A stretch of DNA of 64,000 nucleotides from Dictyobacter formicarum (GCF_016587435.1 NZ_BNJJ01000018.1:117096-181095); one strand, 5' to 3'; numbered from the stretch's first letter, positions 26,296 through 35,243 are shown. Program-made: numbers and translations. Notes: generated by a model not told the origin, from the sequence alone.

Positions 26296-28116
26296 ATGAT
26301 GCCTTCGACCCTCATCTGTAACAACTGCGGAGCAGCCAATCAAGCCCAGGCGGTCTACTGCCGCTCCTGTGGCCAGTCATTGCAGGCGGCTAAACCAACC
26401 CTCTACCATTCCACCACAGGGAAACTACTGGCCAATGTGACGCTCAAACAGCGCTACCGCATTCTCGCTCCTCTGGGCAAAGGGGGCATGGGAGCGGTCT
26501 ATCGCGCAGAGGATACCCAGCTCGGCAATCGACAGGTCGCCCTGAAAGAGATGAGCCAGAGTGGCCTCTCTCCTCAAGAGCAGAAAGAAGCAGCCGACGC
26601 TTTCAGACAAGAAGCACTGATGCTCGCGCGCTTGCAACATCCCAACCTGCCCAATATTTTTGATCATTTTGAGGAAAACGGGCACTGGTATCTGGTGATG
26701 AGCTTTATTGAAGGCGAGACGCTTGAAGACTATTTCGAAGACTGTTTCAGCTATGCTCCAGGTGGAAGGCTTCCACTGGACGAAGTACTCCACATTGGCA
26801 TGCAGTTATGTACCGTACTGGAGTATTTGCACAATCAGCAGCCTGCTATTATCTTTCGCGATCTCAAACCAGCCAATATTATGCGTACGTCAGATGGACA
26901 TATCTATCTGATTGACTTTGGGATTGCACGCCACTTCAAGCCCGGACAGGCCAAAGATACTGCGTACTATGGCTCCATGGGCTACGCGCCGCCAGAGCAA
27001 TATGGTAAAGCGCAGACCACCCCGCGTTCTGATATCTATAGCCTGGGCGTGACGCTGTATCAACTAGCGTCGGGACATGATCCCTCGTCATCGCCGTTTC
27101 GCTTCCCTTCGCTGCCATCACTGGTGCCGACTGCACCTGCTGGTCTGACCACGTTGCTCACCCAGATGCTGGAACTGGACGAAGATAAACGGCCTGCAAG
27201 TATGCTGCTCGTCAAACAGGAGTTACAGGCGCTCGCCGCTCCTGCTGCGCCAAACCAGAAGCCGTCAACGCCCGCTCCCAGTTCGGCCTCTGTCGCTCCG
27301 ACGCAACTGGCAAAATCCAATCCTGGCCCATCAATTGTTACTCCGACACAGCTGGCAACCCCACGTGTTCCTGCGGCCTCTGCACAATCAGTAGCGAAAT
27401 CGGTCGCCGACGCCTCGCATCAGCCTTTTCATACAAACCGGCAACGCTCATCAAATAACAAAACAATAATCGCAACTCTGAGCATAATCGCTGCTATTCT
27501 GCTTGCCTTTTCTCTACTTGCTACACATCCGTGGACTACTACAGCGGCTTCAACGAACACACCACAATCTATTACTGATCCCACTCCTGCGTCAACCGAT
27601 ACTCTCACCACTGCGTCAACGGATACTCCCATCCCTGCGCCAACGGATACTCCCATCCCTGCACCAACGGATACTCCCATCCCTGCGCCAACGGATACTC
27701 CCATCCCTGCACCAACGGATACTCCCACCCCAGCACCTGTACCGAGTGCCGTATGGAATGTTATTCTTAATAGTGCAACTGAATCATTGCGATATGGAAA
27801 CTACTATGTTACAAACCCGAACGCTACCCATTTCATAGTAGTTAACATGTCGTTTGCAAACTACTCCTCACAACCACAGATAGTCAACAGCAATTTACTT
27901 TACCTGCGAGATAGCGCTGGTCGACATTACTACGAGGATCAGGCGTCTAATCCCTGGCAGTATTACCAGGTGCCTCCGGGACAGTCTATACCGACGAGTA
28001 CGGCCTACGTTGTACCAGATTCAATGTGTAATTACACATTGACATTTCTTGACCCTTCCGGCCGGACCGCTACCTGGACTATTCAATCCAGCGCTACTTT
28101 TTGCACTGCTGGCTAA
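26296..28116 (+). CDS. Zinc-ribbon Ser/Thr protein kinase with repeat stalk and DUF4352-like external domain
   Basis: The 606-aa protein has a zinc ribbon (LICNNCGAANQAQAVYCRSC), kinase domain (LGKGGMGAVYRAED, VALKEMSQS, FRDLKPANIM, LIDFGIARHF, GYAPPEQYGKAQTTPRSDIY), a long Pro/Ala linker, one membrane helix (IIATLSIIAAILLAFSLLA, about 395-413), a TDTPIPAP repeat stalk and a C-terminal Ig-like domain (VILNSATESLRYGNYYV, FIVVNMSFANYSSQP, YVVPDSMCNYTLTF) of DUF4352 type. I chose ATG 26296; the open frame extends to 26005 inside the previous gene. The external domain probably binds a ligand at the cell surface. Confidence 0.9.
   Translation: MMPSTLICNNCGAANQAQAVYCRSCGQSLQAAKPTLYHSTTGKLLANVTLKQRYRILAPLGKGGMGAVYRAEDTQLGNRQVALKEMSQSGLSPQEQKEAADAFRQEALMLARLQHPNLPNIFDHFEENGHWYLVMSFIEGETLEDYFEDCFSYAPGGRLPLDEVLHIGMQLCTVLEYLHNQQPAIIFRDLKPANIMRTSDGHIYLIDFGIARHFKPGQAKDTAYYGSMGYAPPEQYGKAQTTPRSDIYSLGVTLYQLASGHDPSSSPFRFPSLPSLVPTAPAGLTTLLTQMLELDEDKRPASMLLVKQELQALAAPAAPNQKPSTPAPSSASVAPTQLAKSNPGPSIVTPTQLATPRVPAASAQSVAKSVADASHQPFHTNRQRSSNNKTIIATLSIIAAILLAFSLLATHPWTTTAASTNTPQSITDPTPASTDTLTTASTDTPIPAPTDTPIPAPTDTPIPAPTDTPIPAPTDTPTPAPVPSAVWNVILNSATESLRYGNYYVTNPNATHFIVVNMSFANYSSQPQIVNSNLLYLRDSAGRHYYEDQASNPWQYYQVPPGQSIPTSTAYVVPDSMCNYTLTFLDPSGRTATWTIQSSATFCTAG
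27615..27730 (+). repeat. 24-bp tandem repeat encoding TDTPIPAP units
   Basis: About five copies of a 24-bp unit (ACGGATACTCCCATCCCTGC plus four bases) encode a proline-rich stalk outside the membrane. The units are almost identical, so copy number probably varies. Confidence 0.85.
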
Positions 28117-28175
28117 ACAGGCAGTTACTCTCGGTAGAAGGCAAATGCATGCTATGTTAATTTAGGAGAGAGCGT

Positions 28176-28367
28176 ATGTCGTTAGCAGGGCAGCAGATCG
28201 GGCCATATCGCTTGCTCAAGCTGATCAAACATGGTAATAAAAGTGAGGCTTATCAAGCCGAGGACACCAGTCAGTCGCAACCAGTCGTTATAACGGTCAT
28301 CTCGCTTGACGCGATGTTTCTTTTGAGAGCAATAAAGTTCCGATTGTCTGCGAAAAACGGAGCTTAA
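28176..28367 (+). pseudogene. Ser/Thr kinase N-terminal remnant
   Basis: GGAGAG before ATG 28176 leads to MSLAGQQIGPYRLLKLIKHG and SEAYQAEDT, the start of a PknB-type kinase domain, although the glycine loop (KHGNKSEAY) has lost its consensus. Similarity stops after about 45 residues and the frame ends at 28367. Confidence 0.7.
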
Positions 28368-28811
28368 CCCTTTTCTTGCTTCTCTTGACCAACAGAAGGG
28401 CAAATTTCAGGGGAAATTGGCTCATCCCAAAGTCAGTGATTTGGAGAAGGTATTTTTGATAGACGAATCGATCTCCACATCACTGAAAAGATGAGATGAA
28501 GCGGCCTGCCTGCTTTCTATGATATAGAAGAAGTTTTTTTTTAACCCTATTCAGTGGTTTTTATGTAATTGCGGTCTTTTCTTGCAGGTTTGGTGGACAT
28601 CTGGTTGCCTACCGAGTTGTCTAAGCCGCCTGCTACCGGTCGAGAATCAACAAGCCGTCTTTCCACGTGTATGCACGTGAGCATTTTGACGGCGATGGAG
28701 GTTTTAAATGAATTCGACCAGATAACCTAACGTTTGACGTTAATATGGAAAAACACAATGGAACCACCTGCGATAGATATATGGTTGTGTTGCAAGAAGT
28801 AAACCGATCTG
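28368..28811. other. Region without recognised gene
   Basis: About 440 bp between the kinase stub and the composite repeat hold no supportable ORF or motif. Confidence 0.4.
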
Positions 28812-28847
28812 CTACAGTTGAGAGAAAAGGGCAAAAGAGGACTCATC

Positions 28848-29100
28848 ATGACCGAGCAGAACCCGTTTAAATGGCGTCATTTCCAAGCCGACATCATTCT
28901 CTTGTGCGTCAGGTGGTATTTGCGCTATGCTTTAAGCTACCGCGATCTGGAAGAAATGATGCTGGAGCGAGGTCTGCATGTGGATCACACGACGATCTAC
29001 CGCTGGGTTCAACACTATGCTCCTGAGCTCGAACGACGTTGCCGCCCCCATTTGAAACCCACGACCGATTCCTGGCGTGTTGACGAGACGTACATCAAAG
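28848..29100 (+). pseudogene. IS6-family transposase N-terminal fragment
   Basis: MTEQNPFKWRHFQADIILLC, then WYLRYALSYRDLEEMMLERG and WRVDETYIK, is the HTH and first catalytic Asp region of IS6 transposases. The ORF is interrupted after DETYIK by GTGCGAC, the start of a group II intron, and reads on to a stop at 29213. The remaining catalytic residues are absent. Confidence 0.88.
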
Positions 29101-29725
29101 GTGCGACAAGAACTTGGCTACTGACATTATCCGAAGCAAAGGAGATTTCTTCTTTGGTAGGGTTCAGGCTTTCCCCCAAAAGCCTGATGGCTACAGGCGT
29201 AGCTTCCGGTTGAGCAGTCGGAGGTGAAAGAGCTGCCTGGACAATGTGGACGAGAGGAGAAAACTCTCTCTCCTCACTCGGTTTGCTAGCCAAAGATGAA
29301 ACTGGGTGACGTAAGAAAGCTCTGTTTGACGGGTCGTTAAGGTCCACACGGTGAGGGGAGAGTCGCCCCACAAGGGACAACCGTGAGTGGGAGGTATGGT
29401 GTACGCTTTGATTACACCAAAACGTTGGTATTGTTTTTTTTCCAGCAAGAGGCGATGTTCCAGGGGTAGAAACGCGCCTCCCTTCTACGGCAGACGAGAC
29501 GCGTCTGTATTCGGCCTAAAGGAGCCACCCAAAGGTCATCGTAGAATGTCAGGGTCCAAACTTGTGAGAGGTGATCTCTTCGCCTGGAACGCTTGCGAGA
29601 CAGGCAAAGATAGCTGCATCCGATGGAGAGATCATCAGTCAGAGCCATCATAGTACCCTTTGAAAGCCAGCTAATGACTGGACTGCGGGGAAGGATGGCA
29701 GCGGTTCTCGTTCAAGGAGGGGTGA
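29101..29725 (+). ncRNA. Group II intron 5' fragment, ORF-less
   Basis: The segment starts with GTGCGACAAGAACTTGGC, the canonical 5' end of bacterial group II introns, exactly at the point where the IS6 transposase reading is broken. It has no protein-coding content and ends at the TA target of the IS630 element. Domains V-VI are not recognised. Confidence 0.55.
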
Positions 29726-30311
29726 TATCAAATCCTTTGAATGCCATGTGCTTTGACGGGTCGGGAGGCCACCAGTGAAAGCACGTGGTATGGTGAATGC
29801 TGTCGTGTTGTTGTAGCAGGATTTGGCACCGTTGGATTTGCGCCTCTTCAAGCGCGTCAAGGGAAGGAAACCAACGTGAAGCAATGCCTTCATTGGACAA
29901 CGGCCAGAGCCGTTCACAGGGCTGCAATTCGGGGGAGTAGGGAGGCAAAAAGATGAGGTGAAGGCCCTGAGGAACCTGGAGAAGAGCACTGGCATGCCAT
30001 CCAGCCTGATCAAGGACCAGGGCGATGTGTTTGTCGTTGCTCGCACCGACGGCTTGGGCAAAATGCGCCAGCGCCAGGTTCATCATCTCGAGATCAACAG
30101 TGGGCAAGATGAGCCACTCGGTGCGCCCAGAGTGGGGATGAACAAAGCCGTAGAGGGAGAGCCATTCGTAGCGCTGTTGCACTCCAACGCGTGGTCGCGA
30201 TCCTTTGCGTACCCATATCCGGCGCAAGATCGGTTTGAGGCCAATGCGATGTTCGTCCATCGCCCACAGTTCGACGCTGGCCTGGGGGTGCTCCACGTGG
30301 ATCAACGCCAC
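29712..30311 (-). CDS. IS630-family transposase orfB (DDE domain)
   Basis: The 199-aa frame encodes the DDE domain: VELWAMDEHRIGLKPILRR (first Asp), HIALVLDQAGWHAS (second Asp) and LPPYSPELQPCERLWPLSN (Glu). It reads out of the element end to stop at 29712. It would be made as a fusion with orfA by -1 frameshifting at a run of eight A (about 30331-30324). The sequence is intact in this copy, unlike copy 2. Confidence 0.85.
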   Translation of the reverse strand: MALIHVEHPQASVELWAMDEHRIGLKPILRRIWVRKGSRPRVGVQQRYEWLSLYGFVHPHSGRTEWLILPTVDLEMMNLALAHFAQAVGASNDKHIALVLDQAGWHASALLQVPQGLHLIFLPPYSPELQPCERLWPLSNEGIASRWFPSLDALEEAQIQRCQILLQQHDSIHHTTCFHWWPPDPSKHMAFKGFDITPP

Positions 30312-30848
30312 ATCCTGGCTCAGTTTTTTTTAAAGACGGCCTGCTCCTGGGGGTTGCTTTTCACATGACGAGGACGTAAGACGCGTGGGCGAAAACCCAG
30401 ACGTCGCAGATACTCCCAGCCTCGTTGGGCATGGACCTTGCGACCCGTGTGCTGCTCGATCCACAGCGCCACTTTGGGTCCTGACCACAAGCCGCCATCG
30501 GGTGGATCCTGCTGCAATGTCTCTTGCAACTGCTGCTGTTGCTCTGCTGAGAGGAGGTACTGACCACCAAGATTCTCATGACGCCCGTCACTCATCGCCC
30601 TGGGACCATCCTGATTGTAGCGCTGAACCAGGGTGCGTACCCACGTGTAACAGTATCCCGTCATGTCGGCTACGTGTTGGGCCGATATTCCTTGCGCGAT
30701 CAGCCAGATGACCTGCCAGCGGCCGCGTTCCAGGCCGTCTTTAGCCTTGCGATAGCGCATTTCTATCTCTTCGAAAGGCAGATGTTCTGCCACGCGGATT
30801 TTTGTATTCATGCCACTGAGTATACCACGTCACCTTCAAAGGATTTGA
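29728..30848 (-). mobile_element. IS630-family element, copy 1
   Basis: Ends TCAAATCCTTTGAA at 29728 and inverted at 30848 are flanked by TA on both sides (29726-29727 and 30849-30850), the IS630/Tc1 target duplication. It holds orfA and orfB on the minus strand. Confidence 0.88.
30320..30811 (-). CDS. IS630-family transposase orfA (HTH domain)
   Basis: The 163-aa protein has the paired HTH of IS630 transposases (GRWQVIWLIAQGISAQHVAD, YCYTWVRTLVQRYNQDG, and the winged helix KVALWIEQHTGRKVHAQRGW). It ends at FKKN immediately after the run of eight A where frameshifting to orfB is expected. Confidence 0.85.
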   Translation of the reverse strand: MNTKIRVAEHLPFEEIEMRYRKAKDGLERGRWQVIWLIAQGISAQHVADMTGYCYTWVRTLVQRYNQDGPRAMSDGRHENLGGQYLLSAEQQQQLQETLQQDPPDGGLWSGPKVALWIEQHTGRKVHAQRGWEYLRRLGFRPRVLRPRHVKSNPQEQAVFKKN

Positions 30849-30850
30849 TA

Positions 30851-31009
30851 TCAGAACTCAGGATACAGTCATGTGACGCAAGGAATGTCTCCCCACTTCC
30901 ACCACAAAAAGGCGGAAAAATGGGTTCATTGCCCCCACCTTTCACTCATTTTGGATGTGCATTTCCCCACTTTGTGTGAGCTTTCCTTGTTGTGTTCTGA
31001 GTTCTGACA
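30851..31009. repeat. MITE-like segment with 11-bp inverted ends
   Basis: TCAGAACTCAG at 30851 and its exact complement CTGAGTTCTGA ending at 31009 bound a 159-bp segment with no ORF, located between IS630 and the K+ transporter gene. The IS630 insertion point touches its left end. Confidence 0.45.
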
Positions 31010-31027
31010 CTTCCACTTCGGGCTGCA

Positions 31028-33592
31028 TCAGACGACTCGCCCATCGGGGTGTGCAACACGCGACAAATGCTGGGAAATGCCTATGACCACGATGCCTGGG
31101 CGAGCCAATAAGGCAGTTTTCAAGCGCCACGCCGTCTGGTTATGCAGCAGGTATTCCCACCAGTGTGCCACGACAAACTCTGGCAGGATGACGGAAAGCT
31201 GCTCGTCTGGATGCACTTCCTGCATAGCGTCGATGTAGGCCAGCAGAGGACGAATGAGAGAGCGATAGGGCGACTCGATCACCACGAGCTTCGATTCTTC
31301 TGCGAGCGCAGAGTGACTCTGGATCTTCTTCCACTTCGACTGAACAGCTTCGGCATCATGCGGATCGATAGCGACATGAGCCGCGACGACGCGGGGAGAG
31401 ATCGAACGCGCATAGGCCAGGCTCTGGATCGAAGCGCGATCCAGTTCAGCGATAGGAACGATGAAGCGATGGTGGATAGCATGAGGGCGGACCAGGCTGT
31501 TCGATGTCTCCCAGGAGACGTTGGTGACGACGATTTGTGGCTGATGGAACAGGGCCCACTTCAAGCGGAAGATATGGGGATGGGCAAAGAGCCGCCCAAT
31601 CGCCGAACGCCCGGCAACTTCAGGCAGGACAACCGTGAGCGTCTCATCTGGATGCTGCTCTTGTACAGAGCACAGGTAGCCGATCAGGTTGCGGGCCAGC
31701 GAACGAGAGGAGGGCTCAATGATCTCCAACTGCACTTGCTCCTCTTTCGATAACTCTGCCTGCCAGAGCCCCCAGCCAGCGCGTAGGGCGATGGTGCGGG
31801 CCGGGTCAAGGTGTACATGGACGGCAGTCACATGTGCGGAGATTGAGCGGGCATAGGCCAGTGTCTTTCGTGTTGCCTGGTTTAGCTCGGCCACTGGCAC
31901 AACCAGGCGATGATGCACCTCTTTGGGAGAAAGCGGCACCTCTGTCGTGCGTTCACGCTCAACCCGCAGATAGTGGTGCCTGATTAAGAGGAACATCACC
32001 ACCAGCAGCGGGATGAGAAGCATAACGATCCAGGCCCCCTCAAGGAATTTGGTCCCGGAAATCACCAGGGCTACAACGAATGTGGCTGTCGCGCCCAAAC
32101 CGTTAATAAGCATGCTGCGCAGCCACCCTCGATGTGTTGCGCGCAGTTTCCACCAGTGGCGAACCATGCCAGCCTGAGAAAGCGTAAACGAGAAGAAGAC
32201 CCCAACGGCATACAAGTTAATGAGCGAAGTTGTCACCCCATTGAAGGCGACCAGGAGCACAATAGCCAGAATCGCGAGACTGATAATCCCAGTTGAGAAG
32301 GCGAGGCGATCCCCCCGAAAAGCAAACTGATGCGGCAGAAAATGGTCGCGCGCCAGCAGGGAAGAGAGCCGTGGAAAATCGGAGTAGCTGGTATTCGCCG
32401 CCAGCGTCAGAATGAAGAGCGTGGCGATCTGAAAAACAGGATACATAAAGATGAGCGGGCCAGTGAAGACTTTTTGAGCAATTTGGCCGATGACCGTGGG
32501 ATTGCCATCTGGGAACGCCAGCGTTCCATAGCCAAGGGCCAATACCGTCGTACCAATGAAGAGTGTACTGATGATGATAGCCATCCAGGTCAGCGTAATA
32601 GCGGCATTGCGGGCCTCCGGCTTCCTGAAAGCTGGCACCCCATTGGAGATCGCCTCTGTCCCGGTGATGGCCGCACAGCCAGAAGAAAAGGAACGGAGAA
32701 TGAGGAAAAGAGTGAGCGGCGCACTGGGGGCCACATGAGCAAAGTTGCCGAAGAGCGGATGGTGCTCAAGGAGAAAGACCTTGAAAGAGCCAACGATGAT
32801 GAGTAGCAAGGCACTCCCGACGAAGAGATACGTTGGGAGTGCAAAGATCGTCGCCGATTCGCGCACGCCACGCAGATTGACCATCGTAATCAGCAGAACC
32901 AGCGCCACGTCAATAGGAACGACGTAGGGGGTAAGTGCTGGCCAGAGCGTTGCCAGCGCCTGGACGCCAGCAGCAATGCTGACGGAAACAGTAAGCACAT
33001 AATCGACCATGAGCGAGGCTGCGGCGGTCAGTCCTGGCAGCAATCCCAGATTGTCATAGGCCACGATATAGGAGCCACCGCCGTTCGGGTAGGCAGGGAT
33101 CGTTTGCCGGTAAGAAAGCGTCACAATAGAGAGCAGAGCAACAATCGCGAGGCAGATGAACAACGTCAACCAGAGATTGCCTGATCCGGCAGCCACAAGG
33201 ACAAGTAGGATCGCCTCCGTCGCGTATGCCACCGACGAGATCACGTCGGAGGAGAGCACCGCCAGCGCCTTGAACTTGGTCAGCCGCTCGTGTTCGAGAC
33301 GGGCCGTTGAGAGGGGACTGCCGATCAGCGTGCGCTTGAGAGCCATCGTTACCTTCTCCCATCCCGTCTGAGGAGCATCGGCTGCCGTCGTCGCCGAAAG
33401 CCTCCCCTGCTCCACGTAGCGCAGCTTCGGGCTTGCAGGAATCACACGGCGCACGCGCACATCGCCAAGTTTGCTGCCCCGGATTTCTTCATAGCGCACC
33501 AGCTGAGTGGGATCTTCCTCTGCCGTCAGTGGCCGTGTGTCGCTGAAGTGCTGATATTCGTTTCCCATAGGCGATGTATCTCTATCAGCCAT
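31028..33592 (-). CDS. KimA-like K+/amino-acid-type APC permease with C-terminal stress domains
   Basis: The 854-aa protein resembles the APC-superfamily K+ importer KimA (YdaO): ALKRTLIGSPLSTARLEHER, KFKALAVLSSDVISSVAYAT, NGGGSYIVAYDNLG and NLRGVRESATIFALPTYLF, with about 12 membrane helices (about 110-570). A C-terminal cytoplasmic part of about 270 residues follows, with two USP-like halves, each holding HHR.VVP.AELN/D, TLAYARSIS/SLAYARSIS and LPE. ATG 33592 follows AAAGGA and overlaps the stop of the upstream USP-like gene by 8 nt, so the two are co-translated. K+ uptake is the family role; ion specificity is inferred. Confidence 0.85.
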   Translation of the reverse strand: MADRDTSPMGNEYQHFSDTRPLTAEEDPTQLVRYEEIRGSKLGDVRVRRVIPASPKLRYVEQGRLSATTAADAPQTGWEKVTMALKRTLIGSPLSTARLEHERLTKFKALAVLSSDVISSVAYATEAILLVLVAAGSGNLWLTLFICLAIVALLSIVTLSYRQTIPAYPNGGGSYIVAYDNLGLLPGLTAAASLMVDYVLTVSVSIAAGVQALATLWPALTPYVVPIDVALVLLITMVNLRGVRESATIFALPTYLFVGSALLLIIVGSFKVFLLEHHPLFGNFAHVAPSAPLTLFLILRSFSSGCAAITGTEAISNGVPAFRKPEARNAAITLTWMAIIISTLFIGTTVLALGYGTLAFPDGNPTVIGQIAQKVFTGPLIFMYPVFQIATLFILTLAANTSYSDFPRLSSLLARDHFLPHQFAFRGDRLAFSTGIISLAILAIVLLVAFNGVTTSLINLYAVGVFFSFTLSQAGMVRHWWKLRATHRGWLRSMLINGLGATATFVVALVISGTKFLEGAWIVMLLIPLLVVMFLLIRHHYLRVERERTTEVPLSPKEVHHRLVVPVAELNQATRKTLAYARSISAHVTAVHVHLDPARTIALRAGWGLWQAELSKEEQVQLEIIEPSSRSLARNLIGYLCSVQEQHPDETLTVVLPEVAGRSAIGRLFAHPHIFRLKWALFHQPQIVVTNVSWETSNSLVRPHAIHHRFIVPIAELDRASIQSLAYARSISPRVVAAHVAIDPHDAEAVQSKWKKIQSHSALAEESKLVVIESPYRSLIRPLLAYIDAMQEVHPDEQLSVILPEFVVAHWWEYLLHNQTAWRLKTALLARPGIVVIGISQHLSRVAHPDGRVV

Positions 33593-34226
33593 TGTTGCAT
33601 ATCCTTTGATCTTCAATGATATCTTCTTCAGATCCCTCTTCCTCTCCATTCACAACCTGTCTCACGATTTCTGACAATTCGAGAGATGGAGGGACAGCCA
33701 GACCGCTATCAGCGGAAAAGAGTCGTGTGGAGAGCCAGGATGAGCACCGGATGAGCCGTCTGCACAGAGCGTCAAACAAGGGGCTGGTCTGAGCTGGCAA
33801 ATGAACGAGATATCGGGTGCAGTCAACCTGCTCCAGGCAGGCCAGGATCTCATCATTACTGAGCAGAACACCCTTGCCTCCCCTGACAAAGAGCGCCACG
33901 CCGTTGCAAGAACGTTGTTTGGTGAGCACATCGAGGCTCCCCACCATATCTGTTGTCACGTCTGTTGTCACGATCTCGAAGCGCTCTATATCCACCCTAT
34001 AACGCGCGGCCTTCCAGCGCGCCGCTTCCAGAAAATCCTGCGCTTGCATGATGTCTTCCAGGCGCGGCTCCAGCCGATTGCGCTTTGCCTTTCCACGAAG
34101 GACAGCTACGGCAACGAGCGTGGTGTGGCAGGCCTTCGCCAGTTGGATGGCAACATCCAACGCTTCCGTATCAACCCCGTGGGTAAAGGGAAGCAGCAAA
34201 CGGGTGGAAAATTGGTTCTTGTTCAC
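33585..34226 (-). CDS. Universal stress-like protein coupled to the K+ permease
   Basis: The 213-aa protein starts at GTG 34226 (MNKNQFSTRLLLPFTHGVDT) and has a USP-like Rossmann start with ALDVAIQLAKACHTTLVAVA. A nucleotide-binding G-x2-G-x9-G motif is not clear. A hydrophilic acidic tail (NGEEEGSEEDIIEDQ) ends it. Because its stop overlaps the permease start, it is probably a regulatory partner of the transporter. Upstream lie a hairpin and four phased repeat boxes. Confidence 0.65.
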   Translation of the reverse strand: MNKNQFSTRLLLPFTHGVDTEALDVAIQLAKACHTTLVAVAVLRGKAKRNRLEPRLEDIMQAQDFLEAARWKAARYRVDIERFEIVTTDVTTDMVGSLDVLTKQRSCNGVALFVRGGKGVLLSNDEILACLEQVDCTRYLVHLPAQTSPLFDALCRRLIRCSSWLSTRLFSADSGLAVPPSLELSEIVRQVVNGEEEGSEEDIIEDQRICNNG

Positions 34227-34257
34227 TCGCTCAGCTCTCTCTAGATTCGCCTCTATT

Positions 34258-34303
34258 CTTTTGAGCTACACTCTCTTCACCTCCAGAGAGTGTAGCTCAA
34301 AAG
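34258..34303 (-). promoter_or_regulatory. Perfect 19-bp hairpin with Shine-Dalgarno-like loop
   Basis: The two 19-nt arms (ending CACTCTCT and starting AGAGAGTG on the plus strand) are exactly complementary around an 8-nt loop, which reads GGAGGTGA on the transcribed minus strand. No U-tract follows, so it is not a standard terminator. It lies 32 bp upstream of the USP-like start and may act in the leader of the K+ operon. Confidence 0.55.
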
Positions 34304-34305
34304 AT

Positions 34306-34355
34306 CTCAAGAGGGTCTCAAGAGAAGCGGGGAAGCGCTCAAGATTCGCTCAAGA
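34306..34355 (-). promoter_or_regulatory. Four helically phased CTCAAGA boxes, candidate response-regulator operator
   Basis: CTCAAGA occurs at 34306, 34317, 34338 and 34349: spacings 11, 21 and 11 bp. Direct repeats 11 bp apart are the binding pattern of OmpR/KdpE-type dimers, so this is two tandem dimer sites two turns apart. They sit between the stop of the response regulator gene and the start of the K+ operon. Confidence 0.6.
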
Positions 34356-34358
34356 TGG

Positions 34359-35060
34359 TTATGGCTCGTCACTAAAGCGATAGCCAACGCCGGGGATAGT
34401 GAGGATAAAGCGGGGAGAAGTGGGATCGGGCTCAATTTTGCGACGGAGCTGCCCGATGTAGACGTGCAGGTAGTGCGAGCCAGCTCTGTAGCTGGTGCCC
34501 CACACCTCTTTAAGCAACATCTGGCGCGTCATAATTTTGCCCTTATGCTGGATCAACACCTTAAGGAGATCATATTCGGTTGGGGTGAGCTTCACCTCTT
34601 GCCCATCCAGTGTCACATGGCGCCGGGCAATCTCAACGACCAGTGGCCCGCTCTCGAAGCGGGGCTCTATGACGGAGGTCTGCCGGGCGCTATGACGCCG
34701 GGCAACACGGATGCGTGCGAGCACTTCATCGACACCAAATGGCTTGGGAACATAGTCATCCGCACCCAGATCAAGTGCCTGCACCTTATCCCGCTCGGCC
34801 CCCTTGACAGAAAGGGCGATGATAGGCAAACTCGACTCGGCTCGGATGCGCTGACAGACTGAGAGACCACTGATCCCTGGTAATTCCAGGTCAAGCAACA
34901 TCACATCGGGTCGAGAGGCCCGCCAGACCTCGAGCGCCTCTTCGCCGCTGTGAGCAGTGAAAACCTCATAGCCATGAGCGAGTAGGCTGCGCTGGAGCGC
35001 CCGCACAATCTCTACCTCATCATCGACGACCAGAATTCGCGCACCGCTTTTACTCATCAT
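34359..35060 (-). CDS. OmpR/KdpE-type response regulator
   Basis: The 233-aa protein has a receiver domain (ILVVDDEVEIVRAL, phospho-acceptor Asp in RPDVMLLDLELPG, conserved Lys in DYVPKPFG) and a winged-helix DNA-binding domain (LTPTEYDLLKVLIQHKGKIM, YLHVYIGQLRRKIEPD, FILTIPGVGYRF). It is most like KdpE. No histidine kinase is encoded nearby, so it is an orphan in this window. It lies between a Na+/H+ antiporter and a K+ importer operon on the same strand and probably controls one or both. Confidence 0.92.
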   Translation of the reverse strand: MMSKSGARILVVDDEVEIVRALQRSLLAHGYEVFTAHSGEEALEVWRASRPDVMLLDLELPGISGLSVCQRIRAESSLPIIALSVKGAERDKVQALDLGADDYVPKPFGVDEVLARIRVARRHSARQTSVIEPRFESGPLVVEIARRHVTLDGQEVKLTPTEYDLLKVLIQHKGKIMTRQMLLKEVWGTSYRAGSHYLHVYIGQLRRKIEPDPTSPRFILTIPGVGYRFSDEP

Positions 35061-35243
35061 TCCTCTCTTCTTTCTTGTCTGTTGCTTCCCAATTGCAAGC
35101 TCGAATAGCCGAGTAAAATAGTCATTCGCTATTTATGCATTTAATGTAGTATTATACATTTTTCAACACTGTTACAAGCTCTTTCTCGACAGGCGTTTGC
35201 GTCGCCTGATCAATGTGTCGCAGTTGCGCATGTTCGCCTGATG

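Larger units (their letters stand above)
28812..30848 (+). repeat. 2-kb composite, copy 1 (inverted partner at 60697-62731)
   Basis: A unit made of an IS6 transposase fragment, a group II intron 5' fragment and an IS630 element is present twice in opposite orientation, 2037 and 2035 bp long. Two indels seen are a run of A (8 versus 7) and a run of C (5 versus 4). The two copies enclose about 30 kb. Confidence 0.9.

Noticed and set aside
27600..27735. Possible CRISPR array because of short regular repeats
   Set aside because: The repeats are contiguous, in frame and encode a proline-rich stalk; there are no spacers.
34227..34358. c-di-AMP (ydaO) riboswitch upstream of the KimA-like gene
   Set aside because: No GGGGAACCCAAU-type core is present; the region holds the phased boxes and a hairpin instead.
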